A stretch of DNA of 64,000 nucleotides from Shimia sp. (GTDB taxonomy: Bacteria; Pseudomonadota; Alphaproteobacteria; Rhodobacterales; Rhodobacteraceae). The position numbers and the translations under genes were made by a program. Shown here piece by piece: positions 1 through 8,523 of this stretch. Below the pieces are notes generated by a model. The model saw only the letters and a program-made list of their open reading frames with translations. It did not search any database and was not told the DNA's origin. Each line of letters begins with the position of its first letter. Positions within the stretch are counted from its first letter, which is position 1. The stretch spans positions 79,150 through 143,149 of the forward strand of contig NZ_JAKVCW010000013.1 in assembly GCF_022448905.1 (NCBI RefSeq), in the 5' to 3' direction.

Positions 1-471
1 CATCTGGAAGGGTGCCACGTTTCGCGCGGCGCCACCGTTGGCCCCTATGCACGTCTACGTCCGGGCGCAGAACTTTCCGAAAACGTGCATGTCGGTAACT
101 TTGTAGAAATCAAAAACGCCGAAGTTGGCGAAGGAACCAAGGTCAATCACCTGTCCTACATTGGCGACGCCACCTTAGGTGCGAGCACCAACATTGGCGC
201 GGGCACCATTACGTGCAACTACGATGGCGTGATGAAGCATCACACAACCATTGGCGATAACGCTTTCATCGGGTCCAACACCATGTTGGTGGCTCCGGTG
301 AGTGTAGGCAACGAAGCGATGACTGGCTCCGGTTCGGTGATCACCAAAGACGTCCCTGAGGCCGCTTTGGCCATCGCACGCGCAGAGCAGCAGACAAAAC
401 CTGGTGTCGCGCGAAAGTTGTTCGAAATCTTAAAAAAGAAAAAACAAAAACGCGCATTGGAGAGCAAATAA
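1..471 (+). CDS. glmU: Bifunctional GlmU (UDP-GlcNAc pyrophosphorylase / GlcN-1-P acetyltransferase), C-terminal part
   Basis: The frame is open from the first base, so the N-terminal uridylyltransferase domain lies outside the window. What remains is the left-handed beta-helix acetyltransferase domain: hexapeptide-type repeats, the RPGAEL and HVGNFVE segments, NHLSYIGD (holding the His that matches the catalytic His of E. coli GlmU) and the hallmark [11 protein letters not shown]. The enzyme acetylates glucosamine-1-phosphate and makes UDP-GlcNAc for peptidoglycan and lipid A in the cytoplasm. The tail is Lys-rich. The TAA stop shares one base with the ATG of glmS, which makes the preceding and following enzymes of the UDP-GlcNAc pathway translationally coupled. 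Identification is firm; the 5' end is absent only because of the window edge. Confidence 0.95.
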   Translation, partial: HLEGCHVSRGATVGPYARLRPGAELSENVHVGNFVEIKNAEVGEGTKVNHLSYIGDATLGASTNIGAGTITCNYDGVMKHHTTIGDNAFIGSNTMLVAPVSVGNEAMTGSGSVITKDVPEAALAIARAEQQTKPGVARKLFEILKKKKQKRALESK

Positions 472-2294
472 TGTGTGGAATTGTTGGGGTCCTTGGCAAC
501 CACGAAGTCGCACCTATTCTGGTGGAAGCCCTAAAACGGCTTGAGTATCGCGGATATGACAGCGCCGGCATCGCAACCGTGAACGACGGAACTCTGGATC
601 GTCGTCGCGCGGTGGGCAAGCTTGTGAACCTCTCCGACCTGCTGGTGCATGAACCACTGCGCGGCAAGTCCGGTATCGGCCACACCCGCTGGGCCACCCA
701 TGGCGCGCCCAGCGTAACAAACGCGCACCCGCACCAAGCCGGGCCAGTTGCCGTGGTACACAACGGCATTGTCGAGAATTTCCGCGAGTTGCGCGCTGAG
801 CTTGCAGAAAAAGGCATCTCCTTTGTCACCGAAACCGACACTGAAACCATTGCATTGATGGCGCAAAGCCACATGCAATCCGGCCTACAACCTGTTGACG
901 CAGCTCTCAAAACCATCTCTCAATTAGAAGGTGCCTTTGCGCTGGCTTTTCTGTTCGAGGGCCAGGAAGATTTGATCGTGGCAGCCCGCAAGGGCTCCCC
1001 GCTGGCCATCGGCCACGGCGATGGCGAGATGTTTGTCGGATCGGATGCAATCGCGCTCTCCCCGCTCACCGATCGCATCACTTACCTTGAGGAAGGCGAC
1101 AGCGCCGTTGTGACGCGCAATAGCCTCACCATCCGCGACCTGAACGGCAACGAAGTGCAGCGTGAGTGCAAGACCATCAACATCGATCAAACTCAGGTCG
1201 ACAAAGGTGGGCACAAGCATTTCATGGCCAAAGAAATTGCCGAGCAACCCACCGTTCTGGGTGAAGCCATTCGCCACTACCTGCCTAATAACGGCACCGA
1301 AATCACTCTCCCCGGTGGTGACATCGATTTCGCCACGGTTAACCGACTCGTCATGGTCGCTTGCGGCACTGCCTCCTACGCGTGTCTAACCGCCAAATAC
1401 TGGTTTGAACAAATCGCAGGCATTCCCGTAGAAGTCGACGTGGCCTCCGAATTCCGTTACCGCGAACCGCCGATCACCGAAGGCACCGTTGCGCTGTTTG
1501 TCTCTCAGTCTGGTGAGACCGCGGACACGCTTGCCGCGTTGCGCTACTGCGCTGGCAAAGCAGAGAAAATAGTGTCGGTTGTGAACGTAGCCGAAAGCTC
1601 CATTGCCCGCGAGAGTGATTTGGCGCTGCCGATCCTAGCGGGTGCAGAGATTGGCGTGGCCTCGACCAAAGCCTTCACCTGCCAATTGAGTGTTCTTTTG
1701 GTCCTTGCACTGAAAGCGGCCAATGATCGCGGGCGCCTCACCTCCGAGGCGCTAGAGGCGCATCTGTCTGACCTGCGTGCATTGCCCGGACTGGTGAACC
1801 AAGCCTTAAGTTCCGAAACTCAAATTGCACAGGTCGCAGCCAAGCTGGCAGAAGCGCGAGACATCCTGTTTTTGGGTCGCGGCCGTATGTTCCCCCTCGC
1901 GTTGGAAGGCGCACTGAAACTCAAAGAAATCAGCTACATTCACGCCGAAGCTTACGCATCAGGCGAGCTTAAACACGGCCCGATTGCATTGATCGACCAA
2001 CATGTGCCTGTGGTGGTCCTGGCCCCGCATGATGAGCTATACGACAAGTCGATCTCCAACATGCAAGAAGTGATGGCCCGCGCGGGCAAAGTGCTCCTCA
2101 TTACGGACAGCCATGGCCTGAAGGACGGGGCTGAAGGCACCTGGGACACAATCCAGATGCCACAGGTGTCTGATATTCTGTCCCCGATCCTCTACGCGGT
2201 TCCGGCCCAAATGCTGGCCTATCACACGGCGGTTGCCAAAGGCACGGACGTGGACCAACCACGCAATCTCGCCAAATCCGTAACGGTGGAATGA
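471..2294 (+). CDS. glmS: Glutamine--fructose-6-phosphate aminotransferase (isomerizing)
   Basis: A 607-residue protein, the normal GlmS length. It starts MCGIVGVLG, so Cys2 becomes the N-terminal nucleophile of the class II glutamine amidotransferase domain (about residues 2-220). Two SIS sugar-isomerase domains follow; SQSGETADTL and ELKHGPIALID are typical phosphosugar-binding segments, and the C-terminus ends in the conserved [12 protein letters not shown]. It converts fructose-6-phosphate and glutamine to glucosamine-6-phosphate, the first committed step towards UDP-GlcNAc. It is coupled to glmU (1-base overlap) and to the next gene (4-base overlap). I see no glmS ribozyme-like leader, and the overlap with glmU leaves no room for one. 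Confidence 0.97.
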   Translation: MCGIVGVLGNHEVAPILVEALKRLEYRGYDSAGIATVNDGTLDRRRAVGKLVNLSDLLVHEPLRGKSGIGHTRWATHGAPSVTNAHPHQAGPVAVVHNGIVENFRELRAELAEKGISFVTETDTETIALMAQSHMQSGLQPVDAALKTISQLEGAFALAFLFEGQEDLIVAARKGSPLAIGHGDGEMFVGSDAIALSPLTDRITYLEEGDSAVVTRNSLTIRDLNGNEVQRECKTINIDQTQVDKGGHKHFMAKEIAEQPTVLGEAIRHYLPNNGTEITLPGGDIDFATVNRLVMVACGTASYACLTAKYWFEQIAGIPVEVDVASEFRYREPPITEGTVALFVSQSGETADTLAALRYCAGKAEKIVSVVNVAESSIARESDLALPILAGAEIGVASTKAFTCQLSVLLVLALKAANDRGRLTSEALEAHLSDLRALPGLVNQALSSETQIAQVAAKLAEARDILFLGRGRMFPLALEGALKLKEISYIHAEAYASGELKHGPIALIDQHVPVVVLAPHDELYDKSISNMQEVMARAGKVLLITDSHGLKDGAEGTWDTIQMPQVSDILSPILYAVPAQMLAYHTAVAKGTDVDQPRNLAKSVTVE

Positions 2295-2971
2295 TGCAGC
2301 TTCAGGATGCCCTAACCGCCCTTGAGGCGCTGATTGAACCTGGGCGCGCCGAAGGCATGGCGGCCTATCACAAACAATCGCGTCAGGTTCTGGGCATCCC
2401 AAATCCTGCGCTCAACGATATCACCAAAAGTTGGCGTCAAACGCTTAACGTAGAGCAGCGCGTTCAGCTTGCCTCCAACCTGTGGCAAACTAACATTTTT
2501 GAAGCCCGCCTTGCTGCGTCAAAAGTCCTCACCCAAGCTCGCCTACGCCCGGACGAAGCGGCTTGGGAACTGATCGCCAGTTGGACCGCCGATTTTGACA
2601 GTTGGGCCATTGCGGACCACGCCTGTATGGCAGGCCAAAAGCGTGTGGTCGCCGATCCGACGCGGCTGGACCAAGTTGAGACCTGGACCACTTCCGAACA
2701 CATGTGGACTCGCCGGGCAGCCTTGGTCATCACCTTGCCGTGGACAAAGCAAAACCACCCCAAGCCGGAGGAGCTGCAAGCCCGCGACCGCATTCTGGGC
2801 TGGGCCGCAAGCTATGTCACTGATCACACTTGGTTTATTCAAAAGGCGATTGGCTGGTGGCTGCGCGATCTGTCGAAACACGACCCAGAGCGCGTCCGCG
2901 CCTTTCTGAACAAACATGCCGACGGCATGAAGCCATTTGCAGTGAAGGAAGCCAGTAAGCGCTTAGACTAG
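2291..2971 (+). CDS. DNA alkylation repair protein, AlkD-like HEAT-repeat glycosylase
   Basis: A 226-residue, Trp-rich alpha-helical protein of the DNA alkylation repair family (AlkD). The segment around residues 100-115 ([13 protein letters not shown]) matches the place where AlkD carries its conserved catalytic Asp, and [20 protein letters not shown] near residue 185 is a typical HEAT-repeat signature of the family. These enzymes excise N3- and N7-alkylated purines without base flipping. The ATG overlaps the glmS stop by four bases (a second in-frame ATG follows at 2294), so it probably shares the glm transcript. The family is well supported; the substrate is known only by analogy with the Bacillus enzyme. 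Confidence 0.85.
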   Translation: MMQLQDALTALEALIEPGRAEGMAAYHKQSRQVLGIPNPALNDITKSWRQTLNVEQRVQLASNLWQTNIFEARLAASKVLTQARLRPDEAAWELIASWTADFDSWAIADHACMAGQKRVVADPTRLDQVETWTTSEHMWTRRAALVITLPWTKQNHPKPEELQARDRILGWAASYVTDHTWFIQKAIGWWLRDLSKHDPERVRAFLNKHADGMKPFAVKEASKRLD

Positions 2972-3075
2972 CCAAATTGTTGTCCGGACATGAGCACCTA
3001 CGTTCACAAAGATGTTTTGCGGCTACAACTTTAGGCGCCCTTGCCCATCTGGATTTTGACCACTACCAATGCAGT

Positions 3076-4080
3076 ATGACTGCACCTTTGATCGATCCGT
3101 TTCACCGCGCAGTGTCTTACCTGCGTGTTTCCGTCACAGACAGATGCGACTTCCGTTGTGTCTATTGCATGGCGGAAAACATGACGTTCCTCCCCAAAAA
3201 GGAACTTCTGACGCTCGAAGAGCTGGATCGTATGTGCTCCACTTTCATCAGGCTGGGAGTAGAAAAGCTGCGCATTACCGGTGGTGAGCCATTGGTACGG
3301 CGTGACATCATGACCTTCTTCAAAGGCATGAAGCGACATCTGGACAGCGGTGCGCTGAAAGAGCTGACTCTGACAACAAATGGGTCTCAATTGGAGCGCT
3401 TCGCTGAAGAGCTTTATGCTTGTGGTGTCCGTCGAGTGAACATCTCTCTCGACACCATTGATGAACAGAAGTTTGCGGACATAACGCGCTGGGGGCGTCT
3501 TGCACAAGTGATGCGTGGCATTGATGCCGCCCAAGCAGCTGGCCTGCGTATTAAGCTCAATGCGGTGGCACTTAAGGGATTTAACGAGGACGAGCTCTTC
3601 ACCTTGGCTGAGTGGTGCGCGGAGCGCGACATGGACATGACCTGGATTGAGGTGATGCCGATGGGCGATCTGGGCAATGAGGACCGCATTGACCAATATT
3701 GGTCTCTAGATGATCTGCGCAGCCGACTGGCAGAGCGCTACACCCTGACCGATCTCGCCGAGCGCACCGGCGGCCCTGCCCGCTACGTGCGTCTCGAAGA
3801 AACCGGTCAGAAAATCGGCTTCATCACCCCGATGACCCATAACTTCTGTGAAAGCTGTAACCGCGTGCGCCTGACCTGCACCGGCCAGTTGTTCATGTGC
3901 TTGGGGCAAGAAGACATGGCCGATCTGCGGGGGGCCTTGCGCGGCAGCGAAAGCGACGCTGCGCTTGAGGACGCCATTCGCGCCGCCATCGCGCTGAAAC
4001 CTAAGGGGCACGATTTCGACTATTCCCGTCAAGTTGTGGACGGGCAGATGTCGCGCCACATGAGTCACACCGGCGGATAA
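3076..4080 (+). CDS. moaA: GTP 3',8-cyclase (molybdenum cofactor biosynthesis protein A)
   Basis: A 334-residue radical SAM enzyme that, with MoaC, turns GTP into cyclic pyranopterin monophosphate, the first step of molybdopterin synthesis. The SAM-binding [4Fe-4S] ligands are C24, C28 and C31 in [10 protein letters not shown]. The second cluster, which binds GTP, is in [11 protein letters not shown] followed by a third Cys 13 residues on. The protein ends in the conserved Gly-Gly tail (HTGG). The frame is open upstream to 2977, but the start at 3076 gives the standard N-terminus ([11 protein letters not shown]); no strong ribosome-binding site is visible. The 104-bp gap before the start contains no obvious gene. 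It converges on the LacI gene 10 bp downstream. Confidence 0.95.
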   Translation: MTAPLIDPFHRAVSYLRVSVTDRCDFRCVYCMAENMTFLPKKELLTLEELDRMCSTFIRLGVEKLRITGGEPLVRRDIMTFFKGMKRHLDSGALKELTLTTNGSQLERFAEELYACGVRRVNISLDTIDEQKFADITRWGRLAQVMRGIDAAQAAGLRIKLNAVALKGFNEDELFTLAEWCAERDMDMTWIEVMPMGDLGNEDRIDQYWSLDDLRSRLAERYTLTDLAERTGGPARYVRLEETGQKIGFITPMTHNFCESCNRVRLTCTGQLFMCLGQEDMADLRGALRGSESDAALEDAIRAAIALKPKGHDFDYSRQVVDGQMSRHMSHTGG

Positions 4081-4090
4081 AACGTACTGT

Positions 4091-5128
4091 CTAGGCTTGT
4101 GCCTTTTCCCGCGCAGGCCCGGTGCTTTGACGATCCACCAGATACACCGGCATGACAGTCGGAGCAGCTTGGCTGGGTTGTCCGCCCCGCAAAAGCTGCA
4201 ACAGACAGCGCGCAGCTTCATTGCCCATCTTATTGCGATGCTGGTGAATCGTCGTAAGCGGTGGGTTAAACACCTCGGTCATTTCAATGTTGTCAAACCC
4301 AGTAACAGAAACATCGTCTGGGACCTTGATGCCGGCCTCTGTCAAACCGGCAATCAGGCCGAAAGCAATTTGATCACTGGCGCAGACCCAAGCGGTTGGG
4401 CCATCGCGCATTGCCGCCACACGCGCAGCGGCCTCTTTGCCTGCCGCAATGGAAAAATCTCCCGGCAACATCCAACCATGCTGGATTTCTCCGCCGCAGT
4501 CCTGAACGGCTTGTTCAAATGCATTCTGGCGACGATGGGAAAGCACGTTGGTGTCCGGGCCAGCAACATGACCAAACCTGCGATGACCCTGCTGCCAAAG
4601 ATGCTGCACCAACATGCGAATCCCCGCCTCATTGTCGGCGCGCACCGACGGGCCAGAGAAACCTTCCACCCACTCACAGGCAAAAACGATGGGTACTGGG
4701 GGCACTGCTGATTGCACCATTTGAAGCTCGTTTAAATCGATGCTCCCATCCAGAATGACCAAGCCATCCGCCTGCCCCGCTGCAATGTAGCGTTGAATCT
4801 GGTCAGCCGTTAACTGTACGTCGCCGCTGTCCGTCACGAGCAGGCTGTAGTCCGCCGCACTCAGCTCTCGCTCCAATCCAGAAAGGATGTTCGAAAAGAA
4901 AGGGTTGGACAGGTTTGGGACCAGTGCCAAAACCGTCCGAGAGGTATTTGTTCTTAGGTTTCTTGCAGCGCGATTGACCCGGTATCCCGTGTCTTTAACG
5001 GCTTTTAGCACAGCCTCTCTGGTCGCTTCTGACACAACCGAGGGGTCATTTAAAACACGGCTGACAGTTGCGGTGGACACCCCTGCCATTCGGGCAACAT
5101 CAACAACTTTGGGCTTTGAGGTTTTCAT
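4091..5128 (-). CDS. LacI-family transcriptional repressor of the adjacent sugar operon
   Basis: A 345-residue LacI/GalR regulator. The N-terminal helix-turn-helix (about residues 6-30, DVARMAGVSTATVSRVLNDP) is canonical, including the hinge region after residue 45. The rest is the periplasmic-binding-protein-like effector domain. The gene diverges from the ABC transporter operon starting at 5314. Two perfect copies of TGTAATCGATTACA lie in the shared intergenic region, with the central CG typical of LacI operators. The inferred role is repression of both the operon and itself, relieved by a sugar or pathway intermediate. The effector cannot be deduced from sequence. Confidence 0.93.
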   Translation of the reverse strand: MKTSKPKVVDVARMAGVSTATVSRVLNDPSVVSEATREAVLKAVKDTGYRVNRAARNLRTNTSRTVLALVPNLSNPFFSNILSGLERELSAADYSLLVTDSGDVQLTADQIQRYIAAGQADGLVILDGSIDLNELQMVQSAVPPVPIVFACEWVEGFSGPSVRADNEAGIRMLVQHLWQQGHRRFGHVAGPDTNVLSHRRQNAFEQAVQDCGGEIQHGWMLPGDFSIAAGKEAAARVAAMRDGPTAWVCASDQIAFGLIAGLTEAGIKVPDDVSVTGFDNIEMTEVFNPPLTTIHQHRNKMGNEAARCLLQLLRGGQPSQAAPTVMPVYLVDRQSTGPAREKAQA

Positions 5129-5187
5129 TATTATTTTTGCGACTCGAATTATTTATTGACTCACCGCTCGCGGCGGGGCTACCGTTA

Positions 5188-5201
5188 TGTAATCGATTAC
5201 A
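5188..5201. promoter_or_regulatory. LacI-type operator, copy 1
   Basis: A perfect 14-bp palindrome, TGTAATCGATTACA, 60 bp upstream of the divergent lacI-family start. The identical sequence recurs at 5270. The central CG and its position between a LacI gene and its likely target operon fit the operators of this regulator family. Confidence 0.8.
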
Positions 5202-5269
5202 CATCACTGTCAATGCCATTCCTTTTGTTAGCAGAGGACGCTTGGACTGCAGAGATGTTCGGGAGGAAA

Positions 5270-5283
5270 TGTAATCGATTACA
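5270..5283. promoter_or_regulatory. LacI-type operator, copy 2
   Basis: The second exact copy of TGTAATCGATTACA, 30 bp before the ATG of the binding-protein gene and 82 bp (centre to centre) from copy 1. Its place near the start suggests it blocks the promoter or early elongation, with copy 1 as an auxiliary or autoregulatory site. That division of roles is an inference. Confidence 0.8.
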
Positions 5284-5313
5284 CGGCGATAGCGCCGAAA
5301 AAGGGAGGAAAGA

Positions 5314-6543
5314 ATGAACTTTTACAAAGCTACCACTGCTGCAGTTGCGTTTTGCGCTGCTGGAGCCGTTTCTGCCGCAGAACTGGAAGTCACTCATTGG
5401 TGGACTTCTGGCGGTGAAGCGGCTGCCGTTGCTGAATTTGCCAAAGCTTTTGACGCCACGGGTAACACCTGGGTCGATGGCGCAATTGCAGGCTCCGGCG
5501 GTACAGCCCGTCCAATCATTGTCAGCCGCATCATTGGCGGTGACCCTATGCACGCAACGCAGCTGAACCATGGGCGCCAGGCAGAGGAGCTGATCGAAGC
5601 TGGGCTGATGCTGGACCTCACCGATGTGGCCACAGCTGAGGGCTGGAAAGACATCGTAAATCCAGGGTCACTGCTCGACAGCTGCACAGTGGACGGTAAA
5701 ATCTACTGCGCACCAGTGAACATCCACTCCTGGCAGTGGATATGGCTGAGCCACCAAGCCTATGCAGATGCAGGCATCGACGTACCTTCGAATTGGGACG
5801 AGTTTGTGGCTTCCGCCCCTGCGCTTGAAGCCGCCGGCAAAATCCCACTCGCCATGGGGCAACAAGCATGGCAATCCTCCGGCGCCTTTGGCGTGATCAA
5901 TGTGGCTGTGGGTGGCCCAGATCTATGGAACAAAATCAACGTCAACAAAGACGCCGAAGCCGCAGCGGGCCCCGAGATGGCCAAAGTATTTGAAGCCGCA
6001 GCTGCAGCGCGTGCTATGGCGGCGAACTCCAAGGTTCAAGATTGGAACCAAGCCACCAACCTCGTGATCACTGGCCAAGCGGGTGGACAGGTCATGGGGG
6101 ACTGGGCTCAGGGTGAATTCCAAGTTGCCGGTCAAGTTGCAGGCCAGGATTACACCTGTCTGCCAGGTCTGGGTGTGAATGAAATCATTTCCACCGGCGG
6201 TGACGCCTTCTACTTCCCGAAGCAGGACGATCCTGAAATTGAAGCGGCGCAAAAAGAGCTGGCCAAGCTACTTCTGAGCCCAGAAGTTCAGGTCAACTTC
6301 AACCTGAAGAAAGGCTCGCTGCCAGTGCGTGGCGATATTGACCTCGCCTCTGCGAACGACTGCATGAAAAAGGGTCTGGAGATCCTCGCAAGCGGCAACA
6401 TCCTGCAGTCCGGTGATCAGGTCTTGTCTGCCGACACCTCAGGCCAGATCGAAGACCTGATGGTCGAGTTCTGGAATGATCCGTCCTACTCCGCAGCGGA
6501 TGCTCAGGCGAAATACGCCGAAATCATCGCCGAAGCGGATTAA
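5314..6543 (+). CDS. Carbohydrate ABC transporter, periplasmic sugar-binding protein (family 1)
   Basis: A 409-residue extracellular solute-binding protein. The signal peptide covers residues 1-21 (cleavage near VSAAEL), followed by EVTHWWTSGGE, typical of glucose/mannose-type family 1 binding proteins. WQWIWLSHQAY and GDWAQGEF segments also fit the glucose-binding subgroup. A strong ribosome-binding site (GGGAGGAA) sits just before the ATG. It delivers a sugar from the periplasm to the two permeases encoded downstream. It is the first gene of the LacI-controlled operon and is followed by a strong hairpin before the permease genes. The substrate is probably a mono- or small oligosaccharide; which one is not determined. 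Confidence 0.92.
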   Translation: MNFYKATTAAVAFCAAGAVSAAELEVTHWWTSGGEAAAVAEFAKAFDATGNTWVDGAIAGSGGTARPIIVSRIIGGDPMHATQLNHGRQAEELIEAGLMLDLTDVATAEGWKDIVNPGSLLDSCTVDGKIYCAPVNIHSWQWIWLSHQAYADAGIDVPSNWDEFVASAPALEAAGKIPLAMGQQAWQSSGAFGVINVAVGGPDLWNKINVNKDAEAAAGPEMAKVFEAAAAARAMAANSKVQDWNQATNLVITGQAGGQVMGDWAQGEFQVAGQVAGQDYTCLPGLGVNEIISTGGDAFYFPKQDDPEIEAAQKELAKLLLSPEVQVNFNLKKGSLPVRGDIDLASANDCMKKGLEILASGNILQSGDQVLSADTSGQIEDLMVEFWNDPSYSAADAQAKYAEIIAEAD

Positions 6544-6550
6544 GATGGTC

Positions 6551-6576
6551 ACGGAGCCCGAAACTTCGGGCTCCGT
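6551..6576 (+). terminator. Intercistronic hairpin after the binding-protein gene
   Basis: Perfect inverted repeat with arms ACGGAGCCCGAA and TTCGGGCTCCGT separated by two bases, seven bases after the stop codon. No T-run follows, so it is better read as an mRNA-stabilising or partial-attenuation hairpin that keeps binding-protein expression above that of the permeases. Confidence 0.7.
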
Positions 6577-6654
6577 CACTCTCCGCTGCCCCAATTTCCC
6601 CAAACGACCTAATGAAGCCAAACCTCTTGGCACATTAGGCTGGAGACCTGAGCC

Positions 6655-7587
6655 ATGGCTGTGACTGATGGTGCGCAAGTGGTGTCCCCTAGGACAACCT
6701 CCAAGCGACCAAACCGCCTTTTCAAAAACATGACGGCGAAACTCGCCTCAATCCCGATGATCTTCACAGCACTTGTGGTTTTCATTGGTTGCACGATCTG
6801 GACGATCTACCACTCTTTCACCAAATCCAAATTGCTGCCCGCGCCAGACAAATGGGTTGGCTTAGACCAGTATGAGCGCCTCTGGAGCACCCGTCGGTGG
6901 TTGGTGTCCATCGAAAACCTCGCGATTTACGGCATTTGCTCGCTAGTGCTGAGCCTTGTGATTGGCTTCACATTGGCCGCCCTTCTAGACCGCAAAATCC
7001 GCGGCGAAGGCGTTTTCCGTACCATCTTTCTGTATCCTTTCGCGCTGTCTTTCATTGTGACAGGCCTTGTTTGGCAATGGATCCTCAACCCGCAGTTTGG
7101 TATCCAGGGTGTCATTCAAAAATGGGGTTGGGAAGGCTTCACATTTGACCCGCTCAACAATGCCGACATCGTCATCTACGGCATCCTGATCGCAGGCATT
7201 TGGCAAGGTTCAGGCTTCATCATGGTGATCCTGCTAGCTGGCTTACGCGGCATTGACGAGGACATCTGGAAAGCCTCTCGCGTTGAAGGCATCCCGGTTT
7301 GGAAGACCTACATCTTCATTATTATCCCGATGATGCGCCCGATCTTTGTAACCGCGCTGGTGCTGATCGCCGCCGGGATCATCAAAGTCTACGACCTCGT
7401 CGTGGCGCAGACCTCCGGCGGACCAGGCATCGCCTCAGAAGTGCCCGCCAAATACGTCATAGAAAAAATGTTCCAAGCTCAAAACCTTGGCCAAGGCTTC
7501 GCAGCCTCCACCATGATGCTGCTCTCGGTTTTGGTTGTGCTGATCCCATGGGCCTATCTCGAATTCGGAGGCAAGCGCCGTGACTGA
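6655..7587 (+). CDS. Sugar ABC transporter permease 1 (MalF-like)
   Basis: A 310-residue inner-membrane permease with about six transmembrane segments. The N-terminus (about 25 residues) is cytoplasmic and basic. The EAA loop that docks onto the ATPase is in the region KASRVEGIPVWKTYIFIIIP (about residues 205-225). It forms the membrane channel together with the product of the next gene, which it overlaps by eight bases. The reading frame starts at an ATG with a weak purine-rich site (TGGAGA) upstream, about 110 bp after the binding-protein stop. Confidence 0.92.
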   Translation: MAVTDGAQVVSPRTTSKRPNRLFKNMTAKLASIPMIFTALVVFIGCTIWTIYHSFTKSKLLPAPDKWVGLDQYERLWSTRRWLVSIENLAIYGICSLVLSLVIGFTLAALLDRKIRGEGVFRTIFLYPFALSFIVTGLVWQWILNPQFGIQGVIQKWGWEGFTFDPLNNADIVIYGILIAGIWQGSGFIMVILLAGLRGIDEDIWKASRVEGIPVWKTYIFIIIPMMRPIFVTALVLIAAGIIKVYDLVVAQTSGGPGIASEVPAKYVIEKMFQAQNLGQGFAASTMMLLSVLVVLIPWAYLEFGGKRRD

Positions 7588-8521
7588 TGCAACCGTAAAC
7601 GCCACTGCAACACCACGAGGAAAAAAACCTCGCAAGCGCCTAACCCCAACCAACATTATGCTCTACGGCACTTTGTTTGTGGCCTCGGTCTACTACCTGC
7701 TGCCACTATACGTGATGGTTGTGACGTCCCTGAAAGGCATGCCGGAAATACGCTTGGGCAACGTGTTTGCGCCGCCAGTGGAAATCACGTTTGAGCCTTG
7801 GGTTAAAGCCTGGGCAGAAGCCTGCACCGGCATCAACTGTGACGGCCTATCTCGCGGGTTCTGGAATTCAGTGCAAATCCTCGTGCCATCCGTTGTGATC
7901 TCCATCGCCATCGCCTCGGTCAACGGCTACGCGCTGTCGCTGTGGAAGTTCAAAGGCTCGGAGGTGTTTTTCACAATCCTCATCTTTGGCGCCTTCATTC
8001 CCTATCAGGTGATGATCTATCCCATTGTGATCCTGTTGCGGGAAAGCGGGGACATCCTCTACGCCATCACCGGCACCAAAATCCGTCTGATGGGCAGCAT
8101 CTGGGGGCTGGTGATTGTGCACACGATCTTTGGCATGCCGATCCTGACCCTTCTGTTCCGGAACTACTTCGCCTCGGTGCCCGAAGAACTTTTCAAGGCA
8201 GCACGGGTGGACGGCGCAGGGTTCTGGCAGATCTACTTCCAGATCATGCTGCCAATGGCGCTGCCAATTTTTGTTGTGGCGATCATCCTACAAGTGACTG
8301 GCATCTGGAATGATTTCCTCTTTGGCGTGATCTTCACAAAGCCCGACACTTATCCAATGACGGTGCAGCTCAACAACATCGTGAACTCGGTGCAGGGCGT
8401 CAAAGAATACAACGTCAACATGGCCGCAACCATGCTCACCGGCCTTGTCCCTCTCATCATCTACTTTGCCTCCGGCAAACTCTTCGTGCGCGGCATCGCG
8501 GCTGGCGCAGTAAAGGGCTGA
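7580..8521 (+). CDS. Sugar ABC transporter permease 2 (MalG-like)
   Basis: A 313-residue permease of the MalG type, with an N-terminal basic stretch (GKKPRKR), about six membrane spans and the EAA-loop segment AARVDGAGFWQIYFQIMLP. It pairs with the upstream permease. I chose the GTG start at 7580, inside the previous gene, because it gives the normal N-terminus and an 8-base overlap that implies translational coupling. The extracytoplasmic loop around residues 65-80 contains two Cys (EACTGINCDG), which could form a disulfide. Confidence 0.92.
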   Translation: MTDATVNATATPRGKKPRKRLTPTNIMLYGTLFVASVYYLLPLYVMVVTSLKGMPEIRLGNVFAPPVEITFEPWVKAWAEACTGINCDGLSRGFWNSVQILVPSVVISIAIASVNGYALSLWKFKGSEVFFTILIFGAFIPYQVMIYPIVILLRESGDILYAITGTKIRLMGSIWGLVIVHTIFGMPILTLLFRNYFASVPEELFKAARVDGAGFWQIYFQIMLPMALPIFVVAIILQVTGIWNDFLFGVIFTKPDTYPMTVQLNNIVNSVQGVKEYNVNMAATMLTGLVPLIIYFASGKLFVRGIAAGAVKG

Positions 8522-8523
8522 CT

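Noticed and set aside
3031..3696. 221-codon minus-strand frame over moaA
   Set aside because: Shadow of MoaA, which has both iron-sulfur cluster motifs.
5161..5313. A third LacI operator or clear -35/-10 promoter between the twin palindromes
   Set aside because: No third copy and no convincing promoter hexamers could be assigned by eye.
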